A stretch of 64,000 nt of DNA from Planctomycetota bacterium (GCA_013112555.1 JABFGK010000002.1:930001-994000); one strand, 5' to 3'; numbered from the stretch's first letter, positions 17,938 to 33,639 are shown. Translations and numbers: made by a program. Notes: generated by a model from the letters alone, not told the origin.

Positions 17938-18810
17938 CTAAAGGCTGGCTGGTTGGCATTGTGGGCAATACACCGTCGTTCTCTGAGCGACCTGCAGGGT
18001 GTGTAAAGGCTGTTGACACTTCAGACACGGGAGCCCGGCCCGGCCGTAGACCTTCAACTTCGAGCGGAAGCGGCCGGGACGACCTTCCGAGTCGATGTAG
18101 TCGCGGAGCGTCGTCCCATCGTGCACAACTGCCTGCCTCAGAATCGCCCGGATGGACCGGCCCAGCAGGACGTACTGCTCCCGATTCACAGCACAGCATC
18201 GCGTCAGCGGGTGCAGCCCAGCCCGATGCAGGGATTCATCGACGTAGATGTTTCCCAGGCCGGCCACGATCTGCTGATCCAGCAGGGCAGCCTTCAGCGG
18301 CCGATGACGAGCAATCATCCGGGCCTCGAGTTCCCGTGCCTTGATCGTCAACCCATCCGGCCCCAAACGGTCGAGAATGACCCACTGATGTCCTGCACCA
18401 TTGCCAAACGGCCGCAGACACCCGAATCGTCTCGGATCCTGGAACACGAGACGGTCATACTCGTCCTGCTCCCTCGTCCCGATTCTCCATGTCACATGAA
18501 CGTGCGGGACCCCCGTCAGTGATCGCCCAGGCCGAACCAGCGTCAGCCGACCCGTCATCCCGAGATGAACATCCAGTCGCCTGCCGCCCTCAGTCTCGAT
18601 CCACAGATGCTTGCCCAGGCGGCCCAGACACGTCACGGTCCCGCCGTCCAGCAGCCGTTGCCGCAGCAGTCGGCATGATCGTCTGAACCGATGCCCATCG
18701 GCACCTCGTATGACATCCGCCCGGCCGATCGTCTGAACTGTCAGCGATCTTCCGACCAAGTGAGGAACCAGCGTCCGTCGTACATGTTCAACTTCAGGCA
18801 GTTCGGGCAC
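17938..18810 (-). CDS. mutM: formamidopyrimidine-DNA glycosylase (Fpg)
   Basis: Fpg removes oxidised purines such as 8-oxoguanine and nicks the abasic site. The 290-residue protein starts at a GTG at 18810, because the catalytic N-terminus must be Pro-Glu: the reading is (V/M)PELPEVEHVRRTL. It keeps LGRLGKHLWIE, HLGMTGRL, the helix-two-turn-helix AGLGNIYVDE and the C-terminal zinc finger CLKC...CPQC. The frame stays open to 19821 opposite moxR, but that part is a shadow. No clear ribosome site precedes the GTG. It converges on dnaA. Confidence 0.95.
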   Translation of the reverse strand: MPELPEVEHVRRTLVPHLVGRSLTVQTIGRADVIRGADGHRFRRSCRLLRQRLLDGGTVTCLGRLGKHLWIETEGGRRLDVHLGMTGRLTLVRPGRSLTGVPHVHVTWRIGTREQDEYDRLVFQDPRRFGCLRPFGNGAGHQWVILDRLGPDGLTIKARELEARMIARHRPLKAALLDQQIVAGLGNIYVDESLHRAGLHPLTRCCAVNREQYVLLGRSIRAILRQAVVHDGTTLRDYIDSEGRPGRFRSKLKVYGRAGLPCLKCQQPLHTLQVAQRTTVYCPQCQPASL

Positions 18811-18942
18811 GTTTGAACCGATCAATATGGCAGGATGGCAACACAGCCGGATTCTGCAGCAGCACGAGCAGCGGAGACTATACTCAAAATCACCAGTGGG
18901 CCGCACGAGACGCACTGAATCCCGAGAGAGGACACCCCGCGC

Positions 18943-20058
<1,116 letters not shown>

Positions 20059-20102
20059 CAACGACGCCCCAGGTTCACGTGTTGGGACTGCAAAGGCCGG
20101 CA

Positions 20103-21059
20103 ATGCAAACCACCATACAGGATTACCTCAGCCCCGAAACGTTGGCCCGCCTGGGTACGTTTGAGTTGCGTGCCAAGATGATCGTCGAGGGTATTCGCTC
20201 GGGCATGCACCGGAGCCCATACCACGGGTTCAGTGTCGAGTTTGCCGAACATCGCCAATATGTGCAAGGTGATGATATTCGATATCTCGACTGGAAGGTC
20301 TTTGGCCGATCCGACAAACTCTACTTGAAGCAATACGAACAGGAAACGAATCAGGATGTCGTACTCCTGGTCGATTCCTCCGGCTCGATGTCATACGGCT
20401 CGGGCCTGCCGCCTGCTGCCCGGGAACGAAAGCGACAATCCTGGTCCAAGTTTGACCACGCCACCGCGCTCGCTGCAGCCATTGCATTCCTTGCTTTGCG
20501 ACAGCAGGATCGCGTCGGGCTGGCGGTCTTTGCCGACGAAGTGCGCGCGCTGATGGCACGCAGCAGTACGACCGGTCATTGGCGTCAGATCGTCACCGCT
20601 CTCACGTCCAAAACCGTCGAGGCCGAAACGAGCATCCTCCGTTGCTTCGAACAGGTGCTGGGAAAGATATCAAATCGCGTGCTGTTTATTCTGATCTCGG
20701 ATTTCTTCGATGACATCGAGCAGATCAAGTCCGCACTGGCAAAAGCACGACACCGCGGGCATGATGTCATCCTCTTTCAAACGCTTGATTCACAGGAAAT
20801 CCACTTCGACTTTCAGGCAGCCGCCCCCTTTATCGGGCTCGAAGGTGAACTCCCGCTGAATATCGATCCGAAAACACTGCGCGAAGCCTATCTGGAGGAA
20901 CTGGCCGAACACTGCCGTGGCATCGAACACTTATCACGAGGGTTCGGCCTCGATTATCTGCTTATTAACACCCACCGCTCGCTCGGCCCGGTTTTGAGTC
21001 AGTTCCTTGCGCGACGAAACGCACGAAGTCGACAAGGCCGCGGGAGCCGTCGATCATGA
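20103..21059 (+). CDS. DUF58 domain protein
   Basis: 318 residues from the ATG at 20103 (MQTTIQDYLSPETLARLG); the frame also opens at a GTG 24 bases earlier, but that has no support. DUF58 proteins have a VWA-like fold and accompany MoxR. The diagnostic segments are HRSPYHGFSVEFAEHRQYVQGD, DIRYLDWKVFGRSDKLYLKQ, and the metal-ion-dependent adhesion motif LLVDSSGSM. No membrane segment is seen, so it is probably cytosolic and docks on the membrane partners encoded downstream. The end overlaps the next gene by four bases (atga), which indicates translational coupling. Confidence 0.94.
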   Translation: MQTTIQDYLSPETLARLGTFELRAKMIVEGIRSGMHRSPYHGFSVEFAEHRQYVQGDDIRYLDWKVFGRSDKLYLKQYEQETNQDVVLLVDSSGSMSYGSGLPPAARERKRQSWSKFDHATALAAAIAFLALRQQDRVGLAVFADEVRALMARSSTTGHWRQIVTALTSKTVEAETSILRCFEQVLGKISNRVLFILISDFFDDIEQIKSALAKARHRGHDVILFQTLDSQEIHFDFQAAAPFIGLEGELPLNIDPKTLREAYLEELAEHCRGIEHLSRGFGLDYLLINTHRSLGPVLSQFLARRNARSRQGRGSRRS

Positions 21060-23428
21060 CGTTTCTGCACGGCACTATTGCGATGGCGGGTCTGATCGGG
21101 GTGCTCGCACCCATCATTATTCACCTGTTGTTCCGTAAACGTCGGCGGCCCGTGCCCTGGGCGGCCATGAAGTTCCTGCTGGCAGCCTATCAGCGCATGA
21201 AGCGGCGAACGCGCCTCGAACAGTGGTTGCTCCTCCTGGCCCGATGCTGCATCGTGTTGCTGCTCGGTGCAGCCCTGGCGCGCCCGTTATTACAATCCAC
21301 GCCGATTGCCTCATCCATGCTCGAAGGCGGCCGCATCGTCTATCTGCTGCTTGATAACGGGGTGGCATCAGGAAACCGGGGAAGTCTGACAGTCGGCCCG
21401 GATCACACCGCCTTACAAAATCATATTGCCAACGCGCAGAACATCATTGCGTCGCTCGGGCCGGGCGACCGGGTCAGCGTCATTCGCATGGCTCGACCGG
21501 CATCGTTTCTGATCGACCCGCCGGCCATTGATCATCGGGCCGTTTCATCACGACTCGAAACGATATCCCCCAGTGATGCAGCAACCGATGTTCCCGGCGC
21601 GCTCGAGTTATTGTCTGCTCGTCTTGAGGAGGATGCTCGGACCGATCGTCGGCCGGCCGTCGTCATGCTGCTGTCCGAGTGGCTTGCCGGCTCCGCACAA
21701 ACAAACCGACCGCTGCAGACACTGTCACAACTCGATTTGTCAGACCATGTCACCTTCCTGGCAACGGCGCCGAACACGGCCGTATCGCAGAATACGCAGA
21801 TTACAGCACTCCGCCCGACCCGCCGAGTCTTCACGCGCGGCCTCGGGGAGTCCGTCCCCTCAGTACAGGTGCAACTTCGACGAAACGGCGGCGATCTGCC
21901 CGGAATGATCACGACCGTTTCAATTAAGAGCGAGCAGTCCATCCTCTCCCAGCCCATTTCCGTTTCATGGGAGCAAGGACAAACGGATCAATCCGTTGAC
22001 ATCCCAATTGACACAGTCAATCTGCTTGATCAGCGCTCCGACACAACCGGTCCGATTAATCTGTCTGCCAATCTCGACGACGATGCGCTGAGCGCCGATA
22101 ACCACCGATCCCTGATTGTCGAAGTACAAGACGGGATTCATGTCGTCGTGATTGCTCGCAGGGAAGCCGTCGCGACCGGCCCAGATGCAGGGCGCCTTGA
22201 TTTATACCCGGCGGCTTCCTGGATTCGCCGTGCTCTGAATCCAGCCGCTGATGTACGAATGCAGATTGATGATATCGATCCGGCCTCGGTAACCGATGCT
22301 GAACTGCGCGGCGCCGATGCGGTGTTTCTGACACGCCCGGACCTTCTTTCTGAAGCAGCCTGGCAGTCATTGGCCCGCTATGTACATGGTTCCACCACGG
22401 CCAATGTCAATGCAACACACCGTGCCGGACTCCTCTGGCTCTTTCCTGCTGACAGCGAACAGCGCGCAGCCCTGTGGACCGATGACGCCGTGCAGGCACT
22501 CGACCTGCCCTGGACCTGGCCACGCGAGATCGAGAAAACGATCGAAGCCGACGGCTGGCGCCTGGCAGATCAGCAACCGAAATCCGTCTTGCTGTCGATG
22601 ATTCAATCGGAACTCGATACATTGGCTCCGACCATACAGATTCACAAGCGCCTGGCACCCGAGGCAGGCTTCGAACCGGGCGACATCATTCTGGAAATGG
22701 AAGACGGCCGGCCGTATCTGCTGACGTATCGCCCACGGGCGCAGGGGGGAGGCCTGGTTGTCTATCAATCTGCTGCTGCACGACTCGACTGGACATCGCT
22801 CCCGGCCAAGCCGCTGATGGTTGCCCTGACCCAGGAGGTGCTTCGCCAGGGGATGAGCCTTGCCCGCGCCGTACCTGAAACAATGGCCGGTGACCGACCC
22901 GTCTTTATGTTCCCGGCAACCGTGAACACACTCGTCGGCCCTGATGATACCCGCGTTTCACTGAGACCTTTTGACGAGAATGAGAGCCCGACAGCCGGGC
23001 AGCAGGTTCCCAGGATTGCTGATGCTATTCAACAGGCCGGTATGTACCGAGCCTATTCATATGATGAGGCACCGTTATCAACCTCACCGATTCTCGTTCA
23101 CGTCGATTCGAGCGGATGTAATACCACGCCGCAGACGACCACACAAATCGAAACCTGGCTGCAGGAAACCGGAGAACAGTGGGCCTTCATCTCACCGGAA
23201 CAACTGCAGGCTGCCTCAACATCATTGTGGAAAAGCAATACAAATCGGTCCGACTACTCGTTTGCGGCCCTGTGTGCACTCTTTCTGCTGCTCGGATTGG
23301 AAACGCTGATGGCACGGAAGTTCAGCCATGCCGATTCCACAACCCAGCAACAGGGCCTGCAGTTTCACGGCATCGGTGACTTGTCGTCACGGGCCGGCAG
23401 TGAAGCCCCATCGTCACAAAGGCAATAA
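21056..23428 (+). CDS. BatA-like membrane protein
   Basis: A 790-residue membrane protein with the N-terminal double-transmembrane BatA domain (GLIGVLAPIIIHLLFRKRRR; then LLLLARCCIVLLLGAALARP), a VWA-like extracytoplasmic region (IVYLLLDNGVA; RPAVVMLLSEWLAG), beta-rich and amidotransferase-like segments, and a last membrane helix near the C-terminus (FAALCALFLLLGLETLMARK). The VWA metal site looks degenerate: the first aspartate is followed by N-G rather than S-x-S. Such proteins are thought to be periplasm-facing partners of MoxR. Translation is probably coupled to the DUF58 gene; the next gene starts nine bases later. Confidence 0.85.
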   Translation: MTFLHGTIAMAGLIGVLAPIIIHLLFRKRRRPVPWAAMKFLLAAYQRMKRRTRLEQWLLLLARCCIVLLLGAALARPLLQSTPIASSMLEGGRIVYLLLDNGVASGNRGSLTVGPDHTALQNHIANAQNIIASLGPGDRVSVIRMARPASFLIDPPAIDHRAVSSRLETISPSDAATDVPGALELLSARLEEDARTDRRPAVVMLLSEWLAGSAQTNRPLQTLSQLDLSDHVTFLATAPNTAVSQNTQITALRPTRRVFTRGLGESVPSVQVQLRRNGGDLPGMITTVSIKSEQSILSQPISVSWEQGQTDQSVDIPIDTVNLLDQRSDTTGPINLSANLDDDALSADNHRSLIVEVQDGIHVVVIARREAVATGPDAGRLDLYPAASWIRRALNPAADVRMQIDDIDPASVTDAELRGADAVFLTRPDLLSEAAWQSLARYVHGSTTANVNATHRAGLLWLFPADSEQRAALWTDDAVQALDLPWTWPREIEKTIEADGWRLADQQPKSVLLSMIQSELDTLAPTIQIHKRLAPEAGFEPGDIILEMEDGRPYLLTYRPRAQGGGLVVYQSAAARLDWTSLPAKPLMVALTQEVLRQGMSLARAVPETMAGDRPVFMFPATVNTLVGPDDTRVSLRPFDENESPTAGQQVPRIADAIQQAGMYRAYSYDEAPLSTSPILVHVDSSGCNTTPQTTTQIETWLQETGEQWAFISPEQLQAASTSLWKSNTNRSDYSFAALCALFLLLGLETLMARKFSHADSTTQQQGLQFHGIGDLSSRAGSEAPSSQRQ

Positions 23429-23437
23429 CCAAGCAAC

Positions 23438-25825
23438 ATGATGAGCCGCCTCAGTCAACTTGTGAACCTCAGCGATCTGCCGCCCGATGTCGAGCAGTGG
23501 CACTTCGCCTGGGATCCGCTCGTCGGCTGGCTTCCGCCTTGGCTCTGGCCGATTGCCATTCTGCTGCTGGCTGCGCTGGCCGTCTGGTCATACCGTGGCC
23601 TGCTCGGCCCGACACGCATGCGCTATGCGCTTGCCTCAATCCGAATTGCCATTCTGGTCTTGATCCTGTTCATCCTTGCCGGGCCGACCATTGTCTTCCC
23701 ACGCGAACGAACCGAGCCCGATACCGTGGCTTTCCTGCTGGATCGCTCGCGCTCCATGACCGTCCTTGATGTGAATACGAACACCCAAGCACGCACATCG
23801 CGCGATGCACAAATGCGGACAACCCTCGGCGATCTGACAACCACAGCCCTGTCGGAGATTCAAGACACACATCGCGTTGCATGGATCGGTTTTGATTCCC
23901 AGTCTACCGAGTTGTTTCCTGCCGCAATGACCGCCGAGACACAATCACAGATCCCGCAGCTCGGCGAGCCCGGTGGCAACGGGACGAATCTCGGGGTGGC
24001 AATCGATAACACACTCACTGCCCTCTCCGGCCGCCCGATCAGCGCGCTCGTCGTGTTATCAGATGGCCGGCAGACCAGCCCGCTGTCACCAACATTAGTT
24101 CACCGCCTCCAATCCGAACACACTCGGATCATTGCCGTACCACACGGTTCGCGCGAACCGATTGTCGATTACTCGGTAGCCACGATCGAAGCCCCCCAAA
24201 AAGCATTCATTCATGATCGCGTGCCCGTTCGTGTTCGTATTGATCGTCAGGGAATCGCTGCCGACGGGCGCAGCATGACCGTGCAACTCATCGACGAGGC
24301 ATCCGGGCGCATCCTTGATCAACAGCGCATCGAATCCGCGCCGGGACAAGACACAAATCAGCAGCATCAACTCGTATTGACCGGCAAACCGGCCGAGCCG
24401 GGTATGGCCCGCTGGCGCATTGAAATCAAGTCGGAATCCGGCTCATCGAATGATCTGCTTGCAGACAACGACGCCGAGACCATTGAAATCGACATGATTG
24501 ATCGCCCGTTGCGCGTTCTGTTTATTGAGGGATACCCGCGCTGGGAATATCGCTATTTCAAGAACATGCTGATTCGGGAGCGATCGATTGATTCGAGTGT
24601 GATCCTGCTTTCGGCTGATCGCGATTTTGCACAGGAAGGCAACACCCCCGTCACGCGCATGCCGATGACAGCCGAGGAGTTGGACCCATACGACATCATC
24701 GTGATCGGTGATGTACCGGCCGATGTCCTGACACCGGACCAGGCCGAGGCCGTTCGTACCCATGTGGCAGAACACGGCGCCGGGCTTCTGTGGATGGCCG
24801 GCCCACGATCAACTCCGGGGACGTATCAAAGTTCAGCACTGGCAACGCTCCTGCCGTTGCGAACAATCGAGCAACCGTCCCCGCTGATCAGACCGACCAC
24901 GGTGGCACGAAGCGAACTGGCACGACGACTCGGCATGCTCGATCTCCTGCGACAAGGCCGGTCTGCCTGGCCGACCCTGGCTGATAGCTCGCTCGGGTGG
25001 ACCGAACTCAAGTGGATTCAGCAACTCGAGCCGGCCATGCTCAAGCCGGCCGTCGAAGTCCTGGCACAGGTCGGCGAATCGATTGATGACACGACCTCGG
25101 GTGCACCGGCCGTGATCACCCATATGCGATATGGCAGCGGCGCGAGTATTTACATTGCGACTGATGAGTTCTGGCGCTGGCGCTACGGCCACGGTGAACT
25201 GCTGCCCGAACAGGTCTGGATTCAGCTGATTCGCATGCTCGGCAGAAACCGCGTTGAACTGGCAAACCAGGCGGCCCTACTCCGAGTAGACCCGCGAGCC
25301 GTCGAGCCGGGAACGCCATGCACTGCCGAACTTCGCCTGCTGGATTCGCTGCTTGTGCAGTCCGCCCCGCAGGAAGTCCGCGTTGCCGTCGAACTCGACG
25401 GCCGACCCGATCGACGCTCTGAAATTACGCTGCTGCCTGATGCCACACTGGCTGGCCGCTATGCCGCGGGCCGAGTGCTCGATACACCCGGTACCTGGCG
25501 CTTCACCGTCATCGAGCCGAGTCTGGCACACCTCGGCCTCGAACAGGACGTCCAGGTGCGTCAACGCGATGCCGAATTCGGGGTGGCCGGCGGGGGATCA
25601 GCCGATTGGGATGCCCTCGAGTCGCTCGCCCAGCAGACCGGCGGTGTTCTACTGACACCCGATCAGATCAGTGAACTGGCAAAACCCGGCGTTTTGCCGA
25701 ATCGAAGTGTCCGAATTCCGATGGATGTCAGAAGATCCTTGTGGGATAGCCCGTTGTGCTTCATACTGGTGTTTGTGCTGCTTGTCGGCGAATGGGTCGG
25801 ACGACGATTAATCCGATTGGCATAA
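23438..25825 (+). CDS. VWA and glutamine-amidotransferase-like membrane protein
   Basis: A 795-residue membrane protein. Two helices lie near the N-terminus (WLWPIAILLLAALAVWSY; IRIAILVLILFILAGPTIVF), then a VWA domain with the metal motif DRSRSM (D-x-S-x-S intact), TNLGVAIDNTLTAL and ALVVLSDGRQTS. The middle is a type 1 glutamine amidotransferase-like fold (RVLFIEGYPRWEYRYFKNML; DIIVIGDVPADVLTPDQ; HGAGLLWMAGPRST), as in planctomycete and other proteins of this operon type. A last helix closes the protein (LCFILVFVLLVGEWVGRRL). It resembles the BatA-like protein before it in overall plan but keeps the metal site. Confidence 0.85.
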   Translation: MMSRLSQLVNLSDLPPDVEQWHFAWDPLVGWLPPWLWPIAILLLAALAVWSYRGLLGPTRMRYALASIRIAILVLILFILAGPTIVFPRERTEPDTVAFLLDRSRSMTVLDVNTNTQARTSRDAQMRTTLGDLTTTALSEIQDTHRVAWIGFDSQSTELFPAAMTAETQSQIPQLGEPGGNGTNLGVAIDNTLTALSGRPISALVVLSDGRQTSPLSPTLVHRLQSEHTRIIAVPHGSREPIVDYSVATIEAPQKAFIHDRVPVRVRIDRQGIAADGRSMTVQLIDEASGRILDQQRIESAPGQDTNQQHQLVLTGKPAEPGMARWRIEIKSESGSSNDLLADNDAETIEIDMIDRPLRVLFIEGYPRWEYRYFKNMLIRERSIDSSVILLSADRDFAQEGNTPVTRMPMTAEELDPYDIIVIGDVPADVLTPDQAEAVRTHVAEHGAGLLWMAGPRSTPGTYQSSALATLLPLRTIEQPSPLIRPTTVARSELARRLGMLDLLRQGRSAWPTLADSSLGWTELKWIQQLEPAMLKPAVEVLAQVGESIDDTTSGAPAVITHMRYGSGASIYIATDEFWRWRYGHGELLPEQVWIQLIRMLGRNRVELANQAALLRVDPRAVEPGTPCTAELRLLDSLLVQSAPQEVRVAVELDGRPDRRSEITLLPDATLAGRYAAGRVLDTPGTWRFTVIEPSLAHLGLEQDVQVRQRDAEFGVAGGGSADWDALESLAQQTGGVLLTPDQISELAKPGVLPNRSVRIPMDVRRSLWDSPLCFILVFVLLVGEWVGRRLIRLA

Positions 25826-25863
25826 TGAGAACCCGTGCCGTCAATACGGAGATGTAAACTGAA

Positions 25864-30275
<4,412 letters not shown>

Positions 30276-30279
<4 letters not shown>

Positions 30280-31421
30280 GTCTTCATCCCCAGCACATGT
30301 TGAGTCTAGTTGCGATGATATGGATCGGTGTTAGTGTGCCGGCGTGGTCGTTGGCCCAGGATGCAGACACAAAAGCCACGCCGCCGGAGCAAGCGGACTC
30401 CGAGCCGCCGATCCCTCCTCCCGCCGCCGATGATAAGACAACCAACAGCGAATCGACCGATGACGCAGCGCTGGTTGAGATTACACCCGAACTGAATAAT
30501 GCGGTTCGCCGAGGCATGGCCTATCTCGCCTCACAACAAAACGATGACGGCTCCTTCGGCACGCACCCTCGCTATGGGCATAACGTGGCCATCACCGGGC
30601 TATGTGCCCTTGCCTTCATGGCCGACGGTCACCTGCCCGGCCGCGGTGAGTACGGCGACGTCGTGGCCAATGCACTCGACTTCGTACTCGATAACACGAA
30701 CGACAACGGCGTTATCGCTGCCGAGACGTCACACGGGCCGATGTACGGCCACGGTTTTGCAACCTTGTTTCTCGGCGAAATCTATGGGATGGGCGGCACG
30801 ACCGAGGAAGACCCGCGCCTGCGCGAAGCACTGGTCAAAGCCGTGCAACTGATTGTCAAGACCCAGAACGAAGAAGGCGGATGGCGCTATAACCCCGTCC
30901 CTGAAGATGCCGATGTCTCGGTCACCATCTGTCAGGTGATGGCCCTGCGATCGGCCCGAAATGCCGGCATCAAGGTGCCAAAAGAAACCATCGATCGAGC
31001 CGTTGAATACGTCCGCAACTGTCAGAATCCCGATGGTGGATTTCGTTACATGACAAACGTCGGCACCTCGGCCTGGCCCCGTTCGGCAGCCGGGGTCGCA
31101 ACGCTTTACTACGCCGGTATCTACGAAGATGACAGCATCACCCGCGGCCTCGACTACCTCACACGCACCGCATCACCCGGCACCCGACGACAGCAGGCCC
31201 ACTACTTCTACGGTAACTACTACGCCGCCCAGGCCATGTTCCTGGCCGGTGATGACTACTGGGACAAGTGGTGGCCCCCCACTCGCGAAGAACTGATCGC
31301 CCGGCAGGATCCCAATAGCGGCGCCTGGGTCGATCAACATTCCGGCGGCCCCTACGGCACCGCCATGGCACTCATCGTCCTCCAGATGCCGAAACGCTAC
31401 CTCCCCATCTTCCAGAAGTAG
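30276..31421 (+). CDS. secreted squalene-cyclase/prenyltransferase-repeat protein
   Basis: A 381-residue protein with an N-terminal signal peptide (MLSLVAMIWIGVSVPAWSLAQ, after seven residues) and an alpha/alpha-toroid fold made of repeated Q-x-x-D-G-S/G-F/W motifs: QQNDDGSFG, TQNEEGGWRYNP, CQNPDGGFRYM. This fold occurs in terpene cyclases, protein prenyltransferases and the thioester domain of complement and alpha-2-macroglobulin. The cyclase acid motif DxDD is not visible, so it is probably a binding domain. It ends the MoxR operon and is translationally coupled to the giant protein. Repeats follow its stop. Confidence 0.85.
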
Positions 31422-31474
31422 CCGCCCCCTCATCCGTCAACCCCCCCGCACACACCCGAATCCATCTTCTCCCG

Positions 31475-31751
31475 TTAGCCCCCGGCTCCGCCGGGGGTGG
31501 GGACAACAGCGCGCAAGCGTCATGCCATATCCAGCGCCACCCCCCTTTCCTCCGTCATCCCGGCGCAGGCCGGGATCCAGGGAGACGCATGTGATCCATA
31601 CGGTTCCCCCGCCGGATCTTCCGCTCAAAGCAGCGTTGATCCGGCCTACTTCCTCCCGTCACCGCCACCACCGGTGGCGGCTTTATGACCCCCCGAACCG
31701 CCAATCTCCCGATTGGCGCCCCCCTGTCATCCCGGCGCAGGCCGGGATCCA
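31475..31751 (+). repeat. composite repeat block (families D, A, G, C, A)
   Basis: This block lies in a convergent gene gap. In order: family D at 31475-31498, A at 31554-31579, a 75-base module G (about 31580-31653), the double hairpin C (ccgccaccaccggtggcgg then a ccaatctcccgattgg stem) at 31672-31719, and A again at 31726-31751. Module G recurs only in reverse at 52679-52742. Confidence 0.85.
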
Positions 31752-31767
31752 TCCCCTGCCCCCCCTC

Positions 31768-32256
31768 TTACTTCACAATCGGCATCCCCGTGATCCGAGT
31801 CTCAAACACCAGTTTCCCATCCACGATCCCCTGAATGTCGCTGATCATCCGCTTGATATTGACCTTCACATCCTGCACGAGCAGATACATCTGATCACCC
31901 GGAGACACCGTCTGGCGGAACTTGGTCCGATCAATGCCCGTGAACCCGACAAAGTTGTATTCAGCGAATTTCCGAACCTGGAATGTGTATGAGGCCACCT
32001 GGGCCGCCGCCTCCACCATCATCACAGCCGGCAAAAGCGGGTTGCCTGGTACGTGCCCTGCCACCCACCATTCATCATCCCGAATGAGCCGTGAGGCCAC
32101 CGCACGAGCGTAGTCCTCGCTGTGCCACACGATCCGGTCGATCTGCTCAGCCTCGCCGCGATGCTTGTTGAACCGGCGAATCTCCTCGATATCGACCATC
32201 GTTGCCGACAGATCGATTTCCCGAATATCAAACAGCAAACGAGGATCATATTCCAT
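31768..32256 (-). CDS. FabZ-like 3-hydroxyacyl-[acyl-carrier-protein] dehydratase
   Basis: A 162-residue hotdog-fold protein. It carries the FabZ active-site block GHVPGNPLLPAVMMVEAAAQ, where the His of GHxPG and the Glu of VEAAAQ match the catalytic pair of FabZ, and FTGIDRTKFRQTVSPGDQ. FabZ dehydrates 3-hydroxyacyl-ACP in fatty-acid elongation. Planctomycetes carry several such stand-alone proteins, so the exact substrate is not certain; no acyl-carrier or other lipid gene is next to it. GGGAG lies about ten bases before the ATG. Confidence 0.88.
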   Translation of the reverse strand: MEYDPRLLFDIREIDLSATMVDIEEIRRFNKHRGEAEQIDRIVWHSEDYARAVASRLIRDDEWWVAGHVPGNPLLPAVMMVEAAAQVASYTFQVRKFAEYNFVGFTGIDRTKFRQTVSPGDQMYLLVQDVKVNIKRMISDIQGIVDGKLVFETRITGMPIVK

Positions 32257-32638
32257 AATCTGCGTTCTCCCGGTTCAACGAACCGCTACCGACACCAACA
32301 TCGCGCACGACTCACACACCCACCCCGACGGCCTGAGACCGATGGGAGGTGGCACTAAGGCAACCAAGCCGACTGTCAGTCCATACATCGCAACGCACCG
32401 ATAACGGATTCAAGCGACTGAAGGCCGCTCAACAGACAGAAACCGCTCGTGGGGGCACAGGAGCACCACCTGCGACGGAAAGACGAAACACCGCCGGTCT
32501 GACCAACCAGTGTGAGAGAAACCGAACGGACACAATCGACCACTCCGCTCCTCAACACACCAGCAAGGCACGATCGTCTGACGACTTCATGCACAGCGTG
32601 CCGGCGGCACTCGTCGGACCGGTCCGACCGTGAAACCC
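32257..32638. other. 382-bp spacer, nothing recognised
   Basis: An open frame exists (32349-32633, plus strand), but it has no ribosome site or recognisable residues. The stretch probably contains the promoter of the FabZ-like gene, which reads away from it. No repeat family member is present. Confidence 0.35.
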
Positions 32639-32821
32639 TCAGTTCCCGGGTGAACTATCGCGGTTCTCCAGGACGGCCACTCGCACATCCTGAGCCGCAG
32701 CCTTGATTTCCTGCATCAGCTTCCGAACCCGTGTGCCGGCAGCCTTATTGCCGCCTTCAGCCTTGCTCACGTCGCCGGATACTTCCTGCACCAGTTGCAC
32801 GAGACGATCATACGCTTCCAT
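32639..32821 (-). CDS. histone H1-like (Hc1-type) small protein
   Basis: A 60-residue protein (MEAYDRLVQLVQEVSGDVSK at the N-terminus). The middle segment GNKAAGTRVRKLMQEIK resembles the conserved region of small planctomycete and chlamydial Hc1-like histone proteins, which bind DNA and compact the nucleoid. It lacks the long lysine-alanine tail of chlamydial Hc1. AGAGGTG lies six bases before the ATG. It stands alone with an AT-rich upstream region at 32840-32950, suggesting its own promoter. Confidence 0.8.
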   Translation of the reverse strand: MEAYDRLVQLVQEVSGDVSKAEGGNKAAGTRVRKLMQEIKAAAQDVRVAVLENRDSSPGN

Positions 32822-32967
32822 GAATCACCTCTGACGTTAGGGGGATAAGTGAGTCAACCCTGTATGACCTATTATTGACCCCTTAGGGGCCACAAGGTCA
32901 AAAAACACGCCAAAACCATCTTTATACCAAACAAAAACCAACCACTCAATGGGCCGGACACGCCGCG

Positions 32968-33064
32968 CCGGGTGCCACGGGTTACCCCGAGCGCAGTGAG
33001 GGAGAACCCGTGTTGGGTGACAGCGTATTGACCTCCCCGTCATCCCGGCGAAGGCCGGGATCCA
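32968..33064 (+). repeat. repeat block (families F and A)
   Basis: Family F, 46 bases at 32968-33013, begins ccgggtgccacgggttaccc and ends gagaacccgtgt, forming a stem between acgggtt and aacccgt. It recurs once, reverse-complemented with one mismatch, at 54881-54926. Family A follows at 33039-33064 and reaches into the 3' end of the next minus-strand gene. Confidence 0.85.
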
Positions 33065-33534
33065 TCTTCCTCTTCCTCTTCCTCTTCCCATCGCCGCCAG
33101 GCCGACCAGATCCCCAGGCACGCAAAGAACAAACCCGTGCCGACCGCAGCATAAATCACCCCGACGACGACCGGGCTCAGCAGCCCGGAGCGCAACAACC
33201 GCCCCAGGGTCATCATGCCCGCAATCATCAGCCAGCCTTTCCAGGAAACAAAACCGCCCAGACACAGCCCCTCGGGCCGATTCCGAATGCGGGCAATGTT
33301 CTTGCGGGCCGTCCGGGACAACACGAACCGTCCTTTGAGCAGCCCGATCACCATCGCCCCGACCAACAATCCCCAACTCACAGCCGATTGACCAAACTCA
33401 CTCCGGCCAAACAGCATCCATACGCCATATGCAAACAGCCCGGTCCCCACGGCCGACCACATGAAGGCTGCCAGAAACAGCTGCATGCGCTGCGATCCGC
33501 GCGGCTTGAGCCTGTCATACCATGCCGTAGTCAT
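33040..33534 (-). CDS. hypothetical membrane protein
   Basis: About 164 residues from MTTAWYDRLKP; a second ATG five codons upstream (33549) is possible, and the GAGGG tract fits neither start well. Four hydrophobic helices are visible (FMWSAVGTGLFAYGVWMLF; AVSWGLLVGAMVIGLL; GWLMIAGMMTLGRL; VVVGVIYAAVGTGLFFACLG), with a basic loop between the second and third, then an acidic run of glutamates. The last eight residues (DGSRPSPG) are encoded by a family A repeat, so the C-terminus looks repeat-derived. I do not recognise the family. Probably an inner-membrane protein. Confidence 0.65.
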   Translation of the reverse strand: MTTAWYDRLKPRGSQRMQLFLAAFMWSAVGTGLFAYGVWMLFGRSEFGQSAVSWGLLVGAMVIGLLKGRFVLSRTARKNIARIRNRPEGLCLGGFVSWKGWLMIAGMMTLGRLLRSGLLSPVVVGVIYAAVGTGLFFACLGIWSAWRRWEEEEEEEDGSRPSPG

Positions 33535-33639
33535 CGTCCGGCCACACATCCCTCACGCACTCGAGCCACAAACGCCCCCCTCGCACTCCAAACAAGGACG
33601 CCCTGACTCTATGTGTGAACCGACCCGAAATCGCCAACG

